A DNA stretch of 64,000 nucleotides from Phenylobacterium sp. (GTDB taxonomy: Bacteria; Pseudomonadota; Alphaproteobacteria; Caulobacterales; Caulobacteraceae): contig NZ_SCTC01000022.1 of assembly GCF_004299445.1 (NCBI RefSeq), positions 43,869-107,868 on the forward strand, read 5' to 3'. Position numbers and translations under genes: made by a program. Below, in pieces: positions 51,464-61,582 of the stretch (its first letter is position 1; the number at the start of each line of letters is the position of its first letter). The notes under the pieces are model-generated. The model was not told the origin of the DNA, did no database searches, and was given only the letters and a program-made list of their open reading frames with translations.

Positions 51464-52657
51464 ATGGCGCAGGACTCTCTGCCCCCACCGCCTACGACCG
51501 CAACCGAGCCGCCGCCGCTCGCCAGTCCGTTTCGCCCGAGCCGGTTCGTCATCGCGGGCGCGTTCGGCGCCTGCGTGCTGGGCGTCGGCCTGGGGCTGTG
51601 GGCCCGGCCGACGTCGCCCGCGCCTCCGCAGCTCGCCGTGGCGAAGCCGGCGCCGCCCACGCTGCAGGTGGTGGTCGATGACCGCCCAGCCCCGGCCGGC
51701 CCCCTGCTCGAGGTGCTGCCGGCCGATGTGACGCCCGCGGACCGCGCCCGCGCCGTCGCCCGCCTGATCCCGGTCGAGCCGCTCGCCGCCGGCGCCGCCG
51801 GTCTGGTGCGCGTGGACGCCGTGGTCGCGCCGGCCCCGAATCCCGCCCTCGCCGGGCCGAAGCTCGCCGTCAGGCGCGAGCCGCCGCCTGCGCCGAAGGC
51901 CGTCGAGACGGTCGTCGCCAGGCCGAAGGCCAGGCCCGCGCCCCCGACCCGCGTCGCCGGCGCCGCCCCCGAGCCTGCGCAGGCCAAACCCGCGAAAGCC
52001 GTCAAGCTCGCCAGGGCCGAGCCGAAACCCAGGGCCCGCGCCGAAGCCAGCCCCCCCAGGCGGACCGTCGTCGCCAAGCCGGAAAAGTCGCTCGCCAAGG
52101 CCGCGGCCGGCCGCAAGAAACCCATCCAGCAGGCCGATGCGAAGGCCAGGCCGGCGAAGGCCAAGGTCGTCAAGGTCGCCGCCAAGGCCGAGGCGGCGCG
52201 GCTCCAGAAGGCGAAGCTCCAGAAGGCGACGGCGGAAAAAGCCAGGATCCAGAAGGCAAAGGCCGAGCCCGCCCGGAAGGCGAAGCCCACGATGACCAAG
52301 GCCAAGGTCGCCAAGACCTCGCCTCCCAGGACCGTCCCGCCCACGCCGCGCCGCATCGCGCCACGCGGCGAAGGGCCCATGCGCGTCGCCCGCGCCGACC
52401 GTTGCGCGGCGGCGGATCCCGGTGAGGCCCTGGTCTGCGCCGATCGCCGTCTGGCAGCCCGCGACCGCCAGCTGCAGCAGGCCTATCGCGACGCCGAGGC
52501 CGCCGGGGTGCCCGCCTCGGCGCTGCGCCGCCAGCAGACCCGCTGGGTCCAGGCCCGCGCGGCCGCCGCCCGCGAAGCGCCCTGGGCCGTCGAGGACGTC
52601 TACGTCGCCCGCATCTCCGAGCTTCACGATCTCAGCCGCGACGCGCGCGAGAATTGA
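51464..52657 (+). CDS. Membrane-anchored Lys/Ala/Pro-rich protein with LprI-like C-terminal domain
   Basis: A 397-residue protein. A transmembrane anchor (RFVIAGAFGACVLGVGLGLWA) at about 27-47 is followed by roughly 240 residues very rich in Ala, Lys, Pro and Arg. Runs such as AKARPAKAKVVKVAAKAEAA and ARLQKAKLQKATAEKARIQK resemble histone H1 tails. The C-terminal 90 residues form an LprI/DUF1311-like domain with Cys in RCAAADPGEALVCADRRLAARDRQ (split as RCAAADPGEALVC and ADRRLAARDRQ). The tail should project into the periplasm and could bind peptidoglycan or anionic polymers; this is inference. The start is the ATG at 51464. Confidence 0.8.
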   Translation: MAQDSLPPPPTTATEPPPLASPFRPSRFVIAGAFGACVLGVGLGLWARPTSPAPPQLAVAKPAPPTLQVVVDDRPAPAGPLLEVLPADVTPADRARAVARLIPVEPLAAGAAGLVRVDAVVAPAPNPALAGPKLAVRREPPPAPKAVETVVARPKARPAPPTRVAGAAPEPAQAKPAKAVKLARAEPKPRARAEASPPRRTVVAKPEKSLAKAAAGRKKPIQQADAKARPAKAKVVKVAAKAEAARLQKAKLQKATAEKARIQKAKAEPARKAKPTMTKAKVAKTSPPRTVPPTPRRIAPRGEGPMRVARADRCAAADPGEALVCADRRLAARDRQLQQAYRDAEAAGVPASALRRQQTRWVQARAAAAREAPWAVEDVYVARISELHDLSRDAREN

Positions 52658-52802
52658 CCGCGACGTTCCGCCAATCGCCGCTCGCCTTAGGGGAGAGTCG
52701 TTTTGCAATGCACCCTGAACTACGGCCAATGAGGACTGGCGCCACGGGGGTGTGCGCTGGGGCGTCGTCGATGATGAGCGCCGGGAATTTCAGGGGGTTG
52801 GG

Positions 52803-53594
52803 GTGAAGATCCAGACGAAGATGCTGGCGGCGTTCGCCGCGGCGGCCACGGTCGCGACGATGGCGACGCCCGCGGCGGCGGTGCAGAACATCTATCTCGA
52901 ATACGCTACGATGAACACGACGTTCCAGGCCAACATCTCGGGCCTCGGCAACGTCTATTCGAACGGCGTGACGTTCCGCGTGAACGACAACGGGTACAGC
53001 CCGGCCTTCGACGCCAGCGATTACTACATCTATGGCTTCTGCATCGACATCTACCATAGCATGTACATCAACACGACGCTGAACTACACGTACACGTCGA
53101 CCTACGGCGACGCCGGCCAGCCGCTGTTCACGAACTACGGCCCGAACGCGCCCGCCAACCAGCTGAACGCGGCGCAGATCGACGACCTGACCAACCTGGT
53201 CGACACCGGCTGGCTGCTGCACCAGGCACAGCCGAATGACTACGACACCGCGATGCGCACGGCGGCGATCCAGGCGGCGATCTGGCAGGTGGCCAACCCC
53301 GACCGCGTCGTCACGGTGAAGAGCAACAACCTCAACGCCTCGCAGTTCCTGCAGTATCAGACCTACTTCAGCGACTACGTGAGCGGCAATTACACCAGCC
53401 TCGCCGACGCCAACGACCGCGTCTATACGATCACCGACCAGTCCCGGAACCCGATGCGCCAGACCTTCGCCATCGGCTGGCCGATCGAGAACACGGCCGT
53501 TCCCGAGCCCGGCGCCTGGGCGCTGATGATCCTGGGCTTCGGCGCCGCCGGCGCCATGCTGCGCAGCCGTCGCAGGGATCTGGCCGCGGCCTGA
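52803..53594 (+). CDS. PEP-CTERM surface protein
   Basis: A 263-residue exported protein. A signal peptide (MLAAFAAAATVATMATPAAA) begins after the first few residues, and the C-terminus has the sorting signal AVPEPGAWALMILGFGAAG followed by SRRR, the PEPxxWA-type PEP-CTERM tag recognised by exosortase. The mature part is rich in Asn, Thr and Tyr (ASDYYIYGFCIDIYHSMYINT, split as ASDYYIYGFCIDI and YHSMYINT). Such proteins are often associated with exopolysaccharide at the cell surface. The GTG at 52803 has AGGGGG five bases upstream. No exosortase gene is in the window. Confidence 0.83.
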   Translation: MKIQTKMLAAFAAAATVATMATPAAAVQNIYLEYATMNTTFQANISGLGNVYSNGVTFRVNDNGYSPAFDASDYYIYGFCIDIYHSMYINTTLNYTYTSTYGDAGQPLFTNYGPNAPANQLNAAQIDDLTNLVDTGWLLHQAQPNDYDTAMRTAAIQAAIWQVANPDRVVTVKSNNLNASQFLQYQTYFSDYVSGNYTSLADANDRVYTITDQSRNPMRQTFAIGWPIENTAVPEPGAWALMILGFGAAGAMLRSRRRDLAAA

Positions 53595-53616
53595 GCCTTC
53601 ATAGCTCCGCGTATCG

Positions 53617-53649
53617 AGCAGCCCGCATCGCGAACCGGTGCGGGCTGCT
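53617..53649 (+). terminator. Rho-independent terminator after the PEP-CTERM gene
   Basis: AGCAGCCCGCA (53617-53627) pairs perfectly with TGCGGGCTGCT (53639-53649) across an 11-base loop, followed by TCGATT. The stem begins 22 bases after the stop codon. Confidence 0.8.
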
Positions 53650-53749
53650 TCGATTCAGACCCGCGGCCCGAGGCGTGTTCAGCGCCAGGGAAGGTTGACC
53701 CGACCTTCGCCACGCGCGACCTAAGCGCAGCACGCTGGAGACCGCCGCC

Positions 53750-54523
53750 TTGTCCGACCCGATCCGCATCGCCATCGCCGGCGCTCTGGGCCGCATGGGG
53801 CAGGCGGTCGAGAAGGTCGTCCGCGCCGATCCCGCGCTGGCCCTCGTCGCTCGCTTCGATCGTCCCGGCGCGGAAGGCGACGGCCTGGTCTCGGCCGCCG
53901 AGGCGTTGGACGCCGCCCAGGTGGTCATCGACTTCACCACCCCCGCCGCCTCGGTCGCCCTTACGGCCCAGGCCGCCGGCAAGCCGGTGGCCCTGGTGAT
54001 CGGCGCCACCGGCGCGTCCGACGCCGAACGCGCCGCGATCGCGCAGGCCGCCGCGCGCAATCCCATCGTCTTCGCGGGCAACTACTCCCTGGGCGTGAAC
54101 CTGCTGATGGGCCTGGTGGCCCAGGCGGCCCGCGCGCTGCCGGCCGACCTGTTCGACATCGAGGTGTTCGAGGCTCACCACCGCCACAAGGTCGACGCCC
54201 CATCGGGCACCGCCTTCATGCTGGGCGAGGCCGCCGCCAGGGGCCGCGGCGTCCGGCTCAGCCAGGTGGAGCGCCGCGCCCGCGACGGCATCACCGGCGC
54301 CCGGCCGTCGGGCGAGATCGGCTTCTCGGTCGTGCGCGGCGGCGGCATTGTCGGCGAGCACAGCGTCATCTTCGCCGGCGAGGAAGAGATCCTCACCCTC
54401 AGCCACTCGGGCCGCGACCGCGGCCTGTTCGCCCGGGGCGCCGTAGCCGCCGCCCGCTGGGTGGCGGACAAGCCGCCCGGCCTCTACGACATGCAGGATG
54501 TGCTGGGCATGAAGGACGCCTGA
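53750..54523 (+). CDS. dapB: 4-hydroxy-tetrahydrodipicolinate reductase
   Basis: A 257-residue enzyme of the diaminopimelate/lysine pathway that reduces the DapA product with NAD(P)H. The nucleotide motif is AGALGRMGQ near residues 10-18. The substrate-binding and catalytic segment is [15 protein letters not shown], with the conserved His and Lys residues. It begins with TTG at 53750; GGAG lies about 10 bases upstream. The amidase gene starts 2 bases after its stop, so they form an operon. Confidence 0.92.
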   Translation: MSDPIRIAIAGALGRMGQAVEKVVRADPALALVARFDRPGAEGDGLVSAAEALDAAQVVIDFTTPAASVALTAQAAGKPVALVIGATGASDAERAAIAQAAARNPIVFAGNYSLGVNLLMGLVAQAARALPADLFDIEVFEAHHRHKVDAPSGTAFMLGEAAARGRGVRLSQVERRARDGITGARPSGEIGFSVVRGGGIVGEHSVIFAGEEEILTLSHSGRDRGLFARGAVAAARWVADKPPGLYDMQDVLGMKDA

Positions 54524-54525
54524 CG

Positions 54526-55965
54526 ATGGCGCGCGATGTCCTCGACCAGGACGCCACCGCCCAGCTGGCGGCGCTCCGCGAAAAGCGTATCTCGGCGGTC
54601 GAGCTGCTGAAGGCCTCGCTGGCCCGCCACGCAGAGACCCACGCCACTCTGAACGCCGTCGTCGCCGCCGACCCCGAGCGCGCCCTGGAGCGGGCCCGCG
54701 CCCTGGACGACGCCCGCGCCCGCGGCGAGACCCTGGGCCCGCTCTCGGGCCTGCCCATGACCGTCAAGGACACCTTCGACGTGGCGGGCATGGCCGCGTC
54801 GTCCGGGATCGCCCAGCTGCGCCGCCGCCAGACGGAAGACGCGGTCGCCGTCTCCCACGCCCGTCACGCCGGCGCAGTGATCTGGGGCAAGACCAACGTG
54901 CCCGTCATGGCCGGCGACTGGCAGTCGACCAACCCGCTTTACGGACCCACCAACAATCCGTGGGATCCCACCCGCACGCCCGGCGGCTCGTCCGGCGGCG
55001 CGGCGGCCGCCCTGGCCGCCCGGGTCACGCCGCTGGAGATCGGCTCCGACATCGGCGGCTCGCTGCGGGTGCCCGCAGGCTTCTGCGGCGTCTTCAGCCA
55101 CAAGCCCACCTGGGGCATGGTCTCGCAGCGCGGGCACGTCCCGCCGCACCCGGGCTCGTACGCTGAGCGCGACCTCAACGTCGTGGGACCCATGGCCCGC
55201 TCGGCCCGCGATCTGCGCCTGTTGCTGTCGATCCTCGAGGACGGCCCGCTGGCCCCCAAGGCCCCGCCCGCGGACCTCAAGGAAACCAAGATCGGCCTCT
55301 GGCTCGACGACCCCGAGTGTCCGCTCGATCCGGAGGTCCGCGCCACCCTGGAGGCCTTCGCGAACGAGCTGCGCGCCGCCGGCGCCACGGTCGAGCCGAT
55401 CGCCAGCCCTGTCGACATGCGCGCGCTGCTGTTCGCCTACCAGACGCTGCTGGGCGGCGTGCTGGGCGAGGACATGCCGCCCGGCTTCATCCGCGGCATG
55501 GAGCGGCTGCGGTTCTTCGCCAAGGGCGCCATCAAGCGCGGCGCGGGGCCTCTGTCCAACGCCGCCATGGCCATGGCCTACACTGCCCGCCACCGCGAGT
55601 GGCTGGCCGCCGACGCCGTTCGGGCCCGCCTTCGCCACGAGATGGTCGAGACCCTCGGCGATTGGGACGCGATCCTGGCGCCCATCACCCCGGTCCCGGC
55701 CTTCCCGCACGACAAGCGCCCCTTCCAGCGCCGCGAGCTCAAACTGTCGACGGGCAAGGCGATCCCCTACAACTCGATCCTCACCTGGATCGCGCCCGCC
55801 ACGGCCCTGCACCTTCCTGCGACGGCGGTGCCCGCCGGGCTGACGGCATCGGGCCTGCCGGTCGGCGCCCAGCTCATCGGCCCGATCGGCGGCGACGCCA
55901 AGACCCTCGCCATCGCTCAGGCCATCGACGAAAACGTCCGCGGCTACATCGCGCCCAAGCTCTAG
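54526..55965 (+). CDS. Amidase (amidase signature family)
   Basis: A 479-residue enzyme with the amidase-signature Ser-Ser-Lys triad: K81 in MTVKDTFDVAG, cis-Ser S155 in PGGSSGGAAA and nucleophile S179 in GSDIGGSLRVPA. These enzymes hydrolyse amides such as fatty acid amides or indole-acetamide; GatA is a relative but no GatB/GatC gene is near. No signal peptide is present. It starts 2 bases after dapB. The substrate is unknown. Confidence 0.87.
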   Translation: MARDVLDQDATAQLAALREKRISAVELLKASLARHAETHATLNAVVAADPERALERARALDDARARGETLGPLSGLPMTVKDTFDVAGMAASSGIAQLRRRQTEDAVAVSHARHAGAVIWGKTNVPVMAGDWQSTNPLYGPTNNPWDPTRTPGGSSGGAAAALAARVTPLEIGSDIGGSLRVPAGFCGVFSHKPTWGMVSQRGHVPPHPGSYAERDLNVVGPMARSARDLRLLLSILEDGPLAPKAPPADLKETKIGLWLDDPECPLDPEVRATLEAFANELRAAGATVEPIASPVDMRALLFAYQTLLGGVLGEDMPPGFIRGMERLRFFAKGAIKRGAGPLSNAAMAMAYTARHREWLAADAVRARLRHEMVETLGDWDAILAPITPVPAFPHDKRPFQRRELKLSTGKAIPYNSILTWIAPATALHLPATAVPAGLTASGLPVGAQLIGPIGGDAKTLAIAQAIDENVRGYIAPKL

Positions 55966-56043
55966 GTTCGGCTTCGCAACCCCCGCGGTCTGGGATACCC
56001 CTGTGGCAGGTCCGCGCGGACGGATCGGCAGGGGAGGCTGGCG

Positions 56044-57450
56044 ATGGCGGCATGGCTACGGGCTCTGGCCCTGGGACTGCTCCTGATCGCGGCGGCGCCG
56101 GCGGCCGCCCAGCCGAACGCGCTCGACGCCTATGTCCACGCGCCCGACCCGGCCTTTGGCTGGACGCTGATCCGCACGGTCGACGAGGGCCAGGCCACCA
56201 CCTACGTCCTGGAACTCACGTCGCAGAGCTGGCGCACCGCCGCGGACGTGGACAAGCCGGTCTGGAAACACTGGCTCACCATCGTGAAGCCGAAGGAGGT
56301 GCGCGGCGCCACGGGCATGCTGATCATCTGGCAGGGCGACAACAACGACCCCGCGCCCGCCAAGGCCTCGGAGCGCGCGATGCGCATCGCCACCGAGACC
56401 CACACCGTCGTCGCCGAGCTGGCCATGGTCCCCAACCAGCCGCTGCGGTTCACCGACAGCCCCGATAAGCCCAGGGTCGAGGACGACATCATCGCCTACA
56501 CGCGGGTGAAGCACTTCTCCACGAAGGACGACACCTGGCTGGTCCGCCTGGCCATGGTGAAGAGCGGCGTCCGCGCGATGGACGCCGTGCAGGCCTTCCT
56601 CGCCACCGACGCCGGCGGTCGCACCAAGGTGGAACGGTTCGTCGTCACCGGCGCCTCGAAGCGCGGCTGGACGGCCTGGCTGGTGGCCGCCGTGGACCCC
56701 CGGGTCGTGGCCCTGATCCCGCTGGTGATCGACGCGCTGAACAGCGAGGCGATTACAAAGCACCACTTCGAGGCCATGGGCTTCTTTTCCTCGGCCCTGG
56801 ACGACTACGTCGAGCACGGCCTTTTCCCGGGCAAGATCGGCACGCCCGAGTACCAGGCCGTCCTGGCGATCGAGGACCCCTACAACTACCGACACCGCGC
56901 CGCGCTGAAGATGCCGAAGATGCTGATCAACGCCTCGGGCGACCAGTTCTTCCTCCCCGACAATTCCCAGTTCTACTGGGCCGGCATCCCGGAGGAAAAA
57001 CACATTCGCTATGTGCCCAACACGCGGCACAACCTGGCGGGCTCCGACGCCCAGGACACCCTGATCGCCTTCTACGACGCGGTGATCAGCGGCCGCGACC
57101 GCCCGACCATCACGTGGACGAAGCAGCCGGACGGCACGCTGGTGGTGAAGCCCAGCATCCCGCCGAAGGAGGTCCGCCTCTGGCAGGCCACCAATCCCAG
57201 GGCCCGCGACTTCCGGATGGACACGATCGGCGCCGCCTACACCAGCGCCGCGGTGCCGGTCCGCGCCGACCTGACCTATGCGGCAAGACCAAAGCCCCCG
57301 ACGGCCGGCTACACCGCCTACTTCATCGAGGTCACCTTCGACAGCGGCGGCCGCTATCCCCTGAAGGTCACCACCGAGATCGCCGTCACGCCCGACGTCC
57401 TGCCTTTCCGCTGGGAGGATGCGGCGAAGAAGTACCCGCCGAAGCCCTAA
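56044..57450 (+). CDS. PhoPQ-activated pathogenicity-related protein (PqaA family)
   Basis: A 468-residue exported protein with signal peptide MAAWLRALALGLLLIAAAPAAA. The family markers LIWQGDNND, TGASKRGWTAWL and LVIDALNSEAITKHHFEAMGF (split as LVIDALNSEAI and TKHHFEAMGF) are all present. The central part has an alpha/beta hydrolase shape with Ser in GASKRGW. Relatives in Salmonella are controlled by PhoPQ and aid resistance to antimicrobial peptides, but that role is not shown here. It stands alone after the amidase, with 78 bases between. Confidence 0.85.
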   Translation: MAAWLRALALGLLLIAAAPAAAQPNALDAYVHAPDPAFGWTLIRTVDEGQATTYVLELTSQSWRTAADVDKPVWKHWLTIVKPKEVRGATGMLIIWQGDNNDPAPAKASERAMRIATETHTVVAELAMVPNQPLRFTDSPDKPRVEDDIIAYTRVKHFSTKDDTWLVRLAMVKSGVRAMDAVQAFLATDAGGRTKVERFVVTGASKRGWTAWLVAAVDPRVVALIPLVIDALNSEAITKHHFEAMGFFSSALDDYVEHGLFPGKIGTPEYQAVLAIEDPYNYRHRAALKMPKMLINASGDQFFLPDNSQFYWAGIPEEKHIRYVPNTRHNLAGSDAQDTLIAFYDAVISGRDRPTITWTKQPDGTLVVKPSIPPKEVRLWQATNPRARDFRMDTIGAAYTSAAVPVRADLTYAARPKPPTAGYTAYFIEVTFDSGGRYPLKVTTEIAVTPDVLPFRWEDAAKKYPPKP

Positions 57451-57517
57451 TTTCGGCCGCGGTGAGGCTGTCTGGCCGGTTGTGTTCCGGGCGCCTTGAG
57501 CCTATCCGTCGGCCGCC

Positions 57518-59521
57518 ATGGAAGTTCCTCCCGAAACCCCCCTGATTTCCGGGACTTCCCACCGGACGCGCCCGCCCGCGCCGTTCCTGCCGATGAGCCG
57601 CGCCGAGATGGATGTCCTGGGCTGGGACGCCTGCGACATCGTCCTGGTGACCGGCGACGCCTATGTCGACCATCCCAGCTTCGGCATGGCGATCATCGGC
57701 CGCCTGCTGGAGGCCCAGGGCCACCGCGTCGGCATCATCGCCCAACCCGACTGGCAATCCGCAGAGCCGTTCAAGGCGCTGGGCCGCCCCCGCGTCTTCT
57801 TCGGCGTCACCGGCGGCAACATGGACTCGATGGTCAACCGCTACACGGCCGACCGCCGGATCCGCAGCGACGACGCCTACACCCCCGGCGGCGAGGGCGG
57901 AAAGCGGCCCGACCGCTGCACCCTGGTCTACGCTCAGCGCTGCCGCGAAGCCTACAAGGACGTTCCCATCATCCTGGGCGGCATCGAGGCGTCGCTGCGC
58001 CGCATCGCCCACTTCGACTACTGGTCCGAGAAGATCCGCCGCTCGGTCCTGGCCGACGCCAAGGCCGACCTGCTGCTCTACGGCAACGCCGAGCGGGCGG
58101 TGATCGAGGTGGCCAACCGGCTGGCCGCCGGCGAGGCCCCGCGCGACCTGGCCGACGTCCGCGGCGTCGCCCTCTTCCGCAAGGTCCCCGAGCACTACGC
58201 CGAGCTGCCGGCCGACGACCTCGATTCCTCCGACGAGGGCGCCGCCCGCAAGCCCGGCGACGTGGTCATCCGACTGCCGTCCTACGAACAGGTCGAGGCC
58301 GACTCCGAGGCCTACGCGCGGGCCTCCCGCGTGCTCCACCGCGAGAGCAATCCCGGCAACGCGCGCCCCCTCGTCCAGCGCCACGGCGACCGCGACATCT
58401 GGCTGAACCCGCCGCCGATCCCGCTCACCACCGAGGAGATGGACGCGGTCTACGACCTGCCCTACGCCCGGGCCCCGCACCCGTCGTACGGCGACGCCAA
58501 GATCCCCGCCTGGGACATGATCCGGTTCTCGGTGACGATCATGCGCGGCTGTTTCGGCGGCTGCACGTTCTGCTCGATCACCGAGCACGAGGGCCGGATC
58601 ATCCAGAGCCGCTCTGAGGCCTCGATCCTCAAGGAGATCGAGCAGATCCGCGACAAGACCCCGGGCTTCACCGGCGTGATCTCCGACATCGGCGGCCCCA
58701 CCGCCAACATGTACCGGATGGCCTGCAAGGACCCCAAGATCGAGAAGGCCTGCCGCCTTCCGTCCTGCGTGTTCCCCGACATCTGCCCCAACCTGAACAC
58801 CAGCCACGACGACCTGATCCGGCTCTATCGCAAGGTCCGCGAGGTGAAGGGGGTCAAGAAGGCGCTGGTGGCCTCGGGCGTCCGCTACGACCTGGCCGTC
58901 ACCAGCCCGGAATACGTCGAGGAGCTGGTCACCCACCACGTCGGCGGCCTGCTGAAGATCGCGCCCGAGCACACCGAGAACGGCCCGCTCGACAAGATGA
59001 TGAAGCCGGGCATCGGCAGCTACGACCGCTTCAAGGAGATGTTCGACGCCGCCGCCAAGAAGGCGGGCAAGAAGTACCACCTGATCCCGTACTTCATCGC
59101 CGCCCACCCTGGCACGACCGACGAGGACATGATGAACCTCGCGATCTGGCTGAAGAAGAACGGCTTCCGCGCCGACCAGGTGCAGACGTTCCTGCCCTCG
59201 CCGATGGCCACCGCCACGGCCATGTACCACTCGGGCGTCAACCCGCTGAAGGGTGTGCGCCACGGCGCCAGCGAGAAGGTCGAGGTGGTCAAGGGCCTGC
59301 GCCAGCGCCGCCTCCACAAGGCCTTCCTGCGCTACCACGACCCCGAGAACTGGCCGATCCTGCGCGACGCCCTGCGCGCCATGGGCCGCGCCGACCTGAT
59401 CGGCCCGAGGCCGGACCAGCTGATCCCGGCGCACCAGCCCGGCGGCGGCAATGGCCCCCGCCGCCCCAACCGCCACCCGGGGACCAAGTTCACCACCAAG
59501 GGCGTGCCGCTGAAGGGCTGA
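57518..59521 (+). CDS. ygiQ: YgiQ-family radical SAM protein
   Basis: A 667-residue radical SAM enzyme. The [4Fe-4S] cluster site is CxxxCxxC (C345, C349, C352) in [12 protein letters not shown]. The N-terminal cobalamin-like half ([17 protein letters not shown]) and the C-terminal domain with LGYHxxR-like ending ([21 protein letters not shown], split as [12 protein letters not shown] and LRYHDPENW) are both present. The reaction of YgiQ proteins is unknown to me. Only 6 bases separate it from the convergent kup gene. The ATG at 57518 is the best start. Confidence 0.88.
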   Translation: MEVPPETPLISGTSHRTRPPAPFLPMSRAEMDVLGWDACDIVLVTGDAYVDHPSFGMAIIGRLLEAQGHRVGIIAQPDWQSAEPFKALGRPRVFFGVTGGNMDSMVNRYTADRRIRSDDAYTPGGEGGKRPDRCTLVYAQRCREAYKDVPIILGGIEASLRRIAHFDYWSEKIRRSVLADAKADLLLYGNAERAVIEVANRLAAGEAPRDLADVRGVALFRKVPEHYAELPADDLDSSDEGAARKPGDVVIRLPSYEQVEADSEAYARASRVLHRESNPGNARPLVQRHGDRDIWLNPPPIPLTTEEMDAVYDLPYARAPHPSYGDAKIPAWDMIRFSVTIMRGCFGGCTFCSITEHEGRIIQSRSEASILKEIEQIRDKTPGFTGVISDIGGPTANMYRMACKDPKIEKACRLPSCVFPDICPNLNTSHDDLIRLYRKVREVKGVKKALVASGVRYDLAVTSPEYVEELVTHHVGGLLKIAPEHTENGPLDKMMKPGIGSYDRFKEMFDAAAKKAGKKYHLIPYFIAAHPGTTDEDMMNLAIWLKKNGFRADQVQTFLPSPMATATAMYHSGVNPLKGVRHGASEKVEVVKGLRQRRLHKAFLRYHDPENWPILRDALRAMGRADLIGPRPDQLIPAHQPGGGNGPRRPNRHPGTKFTTKGVPLKG

Positions 59522-59527
59522 GCGCCC

Positions 59528-61438
59528 CTAGATGGACACCTGCGCCCCCAGTTCGACGACCCGGGACGGCGGCACGCGGAAGTAGTCGGCGGCGCGCTCC
59601 GAGTTGCGCAGCAGGTAGGCGAAGAGCCGGTCCTGGACCTGGGCGAGGCCCTTGCGGGGACGAAGGACGAGGCTGCGCCGGCTGACGAAGAACGATGTCT
59701 TCATGATGTCGAACTTCAGCCCCCTGGCGCGGGCCAGCGCGAGCCCGCGCGTCACGTCCGGCGTCTCCATGTAGCCGAAGGTGAGCGTCAGAGCGGTGAA
59801 GCCCGGCGCGGGCTCGTGGATCTCCACCCGATCGGCGTCCGAGACCCGCGGCCGCCGAACGGTCTTCACCGTCAGCAGCACCACCCGTTCGTGCAGGACC
59901 TGGTTGTGCTTCAGGTTGTGCAGCAGCGAGCTGGGAACCTTGCCCGGGTCGGCGGCGAGGAAGACCGCGGTCCCTCTCGCCCGCATCGGCGGACGGGCCT
60001 TGAGCATCGCCGCCACGTCGGCGACGTCCAGGTCGCTCTGTTCGGCGCGCGCGAGGCGGGCGCGGCCGCGCGTCCACGTCCACATCACGAAGATCAGCCC
60101 GGCGGCCATCAGCAGGGGGATGTATCCGCCGTGCGCCACCTTCATCAGGTTGGCGGCGAGGAAGCCGGCCTCGACCAGCAGGAACGGCAGGAACACCAGC
60201 AGCGACACCAGAATCGACCGCTTGTGCAGCCGGTGGATCGCGACGACGGCGAGGATCGACGAGGTGATCATCGCGCCGACCACCGAGATGCCGTAGGCGC
60301 TGGCCAGTCCGCTGGACGAACCGAAGCCGAGCACCAGGGCGGTGACGCCCAGGAGCAGGATCCAGTTGACCTGCGGCGCATAGATCTGGCCCGCGTGATG
60401 CTCGGACGTGGGCCTGAGCGTCAGGCGCGGCAGCAGCCCGAGCTGGACCGCCTGCTGAGTCAGCGAGAAGGCGCCCGAGATCACGGCCTGGCTGGCGATC
60501 ACGGTGGCGGCGGTCGCGAGCGCCACGAGCGGAAGCTGGAACCACTCCGGCGCCAGCAGGAAGAACGGGCTCTCGGCGGCCTCGGCGTCGCTCAGCACCA
60601 GCGCGCCCTGACCCAGGTAGTTGAGCGTCAGGCAGGGGAAGACGAGCGCGAACCAGGTCGCGTTGATCGGCTTGCGCCCGAAGTGGCCCATGTCGGCGTA
60701 CAGCGCCTCGGCGCCCGTGACGGTGAGAAACACCGAGCCCAGGATCAGCGCGGCCAGTCCGGGGTGCCCCCGCAAGACCTCGAAGCCGCGCGAGGGATCG
60801 AGCGCCCAGAGGATCTCCGGCGCCTCGACGATAGACCTGACGCCGAGGACCGCCAGCACCACGAACCACACGACGCAGACGGGCCCGAACCAGCGGCCCA
60901 CGCCGCCAGTGCCGCGCCGCTGCACGGCGAAGAGGGCGACGATGACGGCCAGCGCGATCGGAACGATGAAGGGATCGATCCGCCCAGAGAGTCCGTCGAT
61001 GATGCGAAGGCCCTCCACCGCCGACAGCACCGAGACCGCCGGCGTCAGCATCGCGTCGCCGAGGAAGAGCCCGGCGCCCAGCATGCCGATCAGCATGACC
61101 AGACCGGCGCCACGGCCTCCGGCGCGCTGGACCAGGGCCATCAGCGACAGCGTCCCGCCTTCGCCGCGATTGTCGAAGCGCATGAGGATCAGCACGTACT
61201 TCAGCGTGACGATCACCATCAGCGCCCAGAACATCAGCGAGACGACGCCGGTCACGTCGGCGGGCGCGAGCGCGCCGCCGGGGCCGCGCAGGTGCGAGAT
61301 CGATTCCTTGAAGGCGTAGAGCGGGCTGGTCCCGATGTCCCCGTACACCACGCCCGCCGAACCGAGGGCCAGCGCGAGGAAGGTCTTGAGGCTGGGAGGC
61401 GCGGTCGGCGTCTCGTCGGGGGCGGTGATGCCGGACAT
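59528..61438 (-). CDS. kup: Kup potassium transporter
   Basis: A 636-residue inner-membrane K+/H+ symporter of the KUP/HAK/KT family. The first helix carries ALGSAGVVYGDIGTSPLYAF, the conserved GVVYGDIGTSPLY motif; 12 helices and a soluble C-terminal domain (about 450-636) follow. The open frame extends upstream to 62521 because of the neighbouring gene on the other strand, but MSGITAPDETPTAP at 61438 is the natural start. It is divergent from a KdpD-like kinase and KdpE-like regulator, which may sense K+ limitation. Confidence 0.9.
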   Translation of the reverse strand: MSGITAPDETPTAPPSLKTFLALALGSAGVVYGDIGTSPLYAFKESISHLRGPGGALAPADVTGVVSLMFWALMVIVTLKYVLILMRFDNRGEGGTLSLMALVQRAGGRGAGLVMLIGMLGAGLFLGDAMLTPAVSVLSAVEGLRIIDGLSGRIDPFIVPIALAVIVALFAVQRRGTGGVGRWFGPVCVVWFVVLAVLGVRSIVEAPEILWALDPSRGFEVLRGHPGLAALILGSVFLTVTGAEALYADMGHFGRKPINATWFALVFPCLTLNYLGQGALVLSDAEAAESPFFLLAPEWFQLPLVALATAATVIASQAVISGAFSLTQQAVQLGLLPRLTLRPTSEHHAGQIYAPQVNWILLLGVTALVLGFGSSSGLASAYGISVVGAMITSSILAVVAIHRLHKRSILVSLLVFLPFLLVEAGFLAANLMKVAHGGYIPLLMAAGLIFVMWTWTRGRARLARAEQSDLDVADVAAMLKARPPMRARGTAVFLAADPGKVPSSLLHNLKHNQVLHERVVLLTVKTVRRPRVSDADRVEIHEPAPGFTALTLTFGYMETPDVTRGLALARARGLKFDIMKTSFFVSRRSLVLRPRKGLAQVQDRLFAYLLRNSERAADYFRVPPSRVVELGAQVSI

Positions 61439-61478
61439 GGAGCCCTCAGTGTGAGCGGAGCCGCCTTCTCGCGCCGGG

Positions 61479-61499
61479 CCACATAAAGATCCCATGTGG
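61479..61499. promoter_or_regulatory. Inverted repeat in the kup/kinase spacer
   Basis: CCACAT (61479-61484) and ATGTGG (61494-61499) are perfect inverted copies separated by 9 bases (AAAGATCCC). It lies 41 bases from the kup start and 84 from the kinase start. It is a candidate response-regulator site; no match to a known KdpE box was recognised. Confidence 0.4.
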
Positions 61500-61582
61500 T
61501 TGCGGGGCGCGAACGTCGGAAGCGCTTGCAGCCGGGCCACCGGATCGCATTTCTGAGGGCGAAGTCCTGAAGGGGCCTGGCC

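Noticed and set aside
57386..59476. Antisense frame to ygiQ (696 codons)
   Set aside because: ygiQ has its complete CxxxCxxC and conserved ends; the antisense product is low-complexity Gly/Val/Ala/His-rich.
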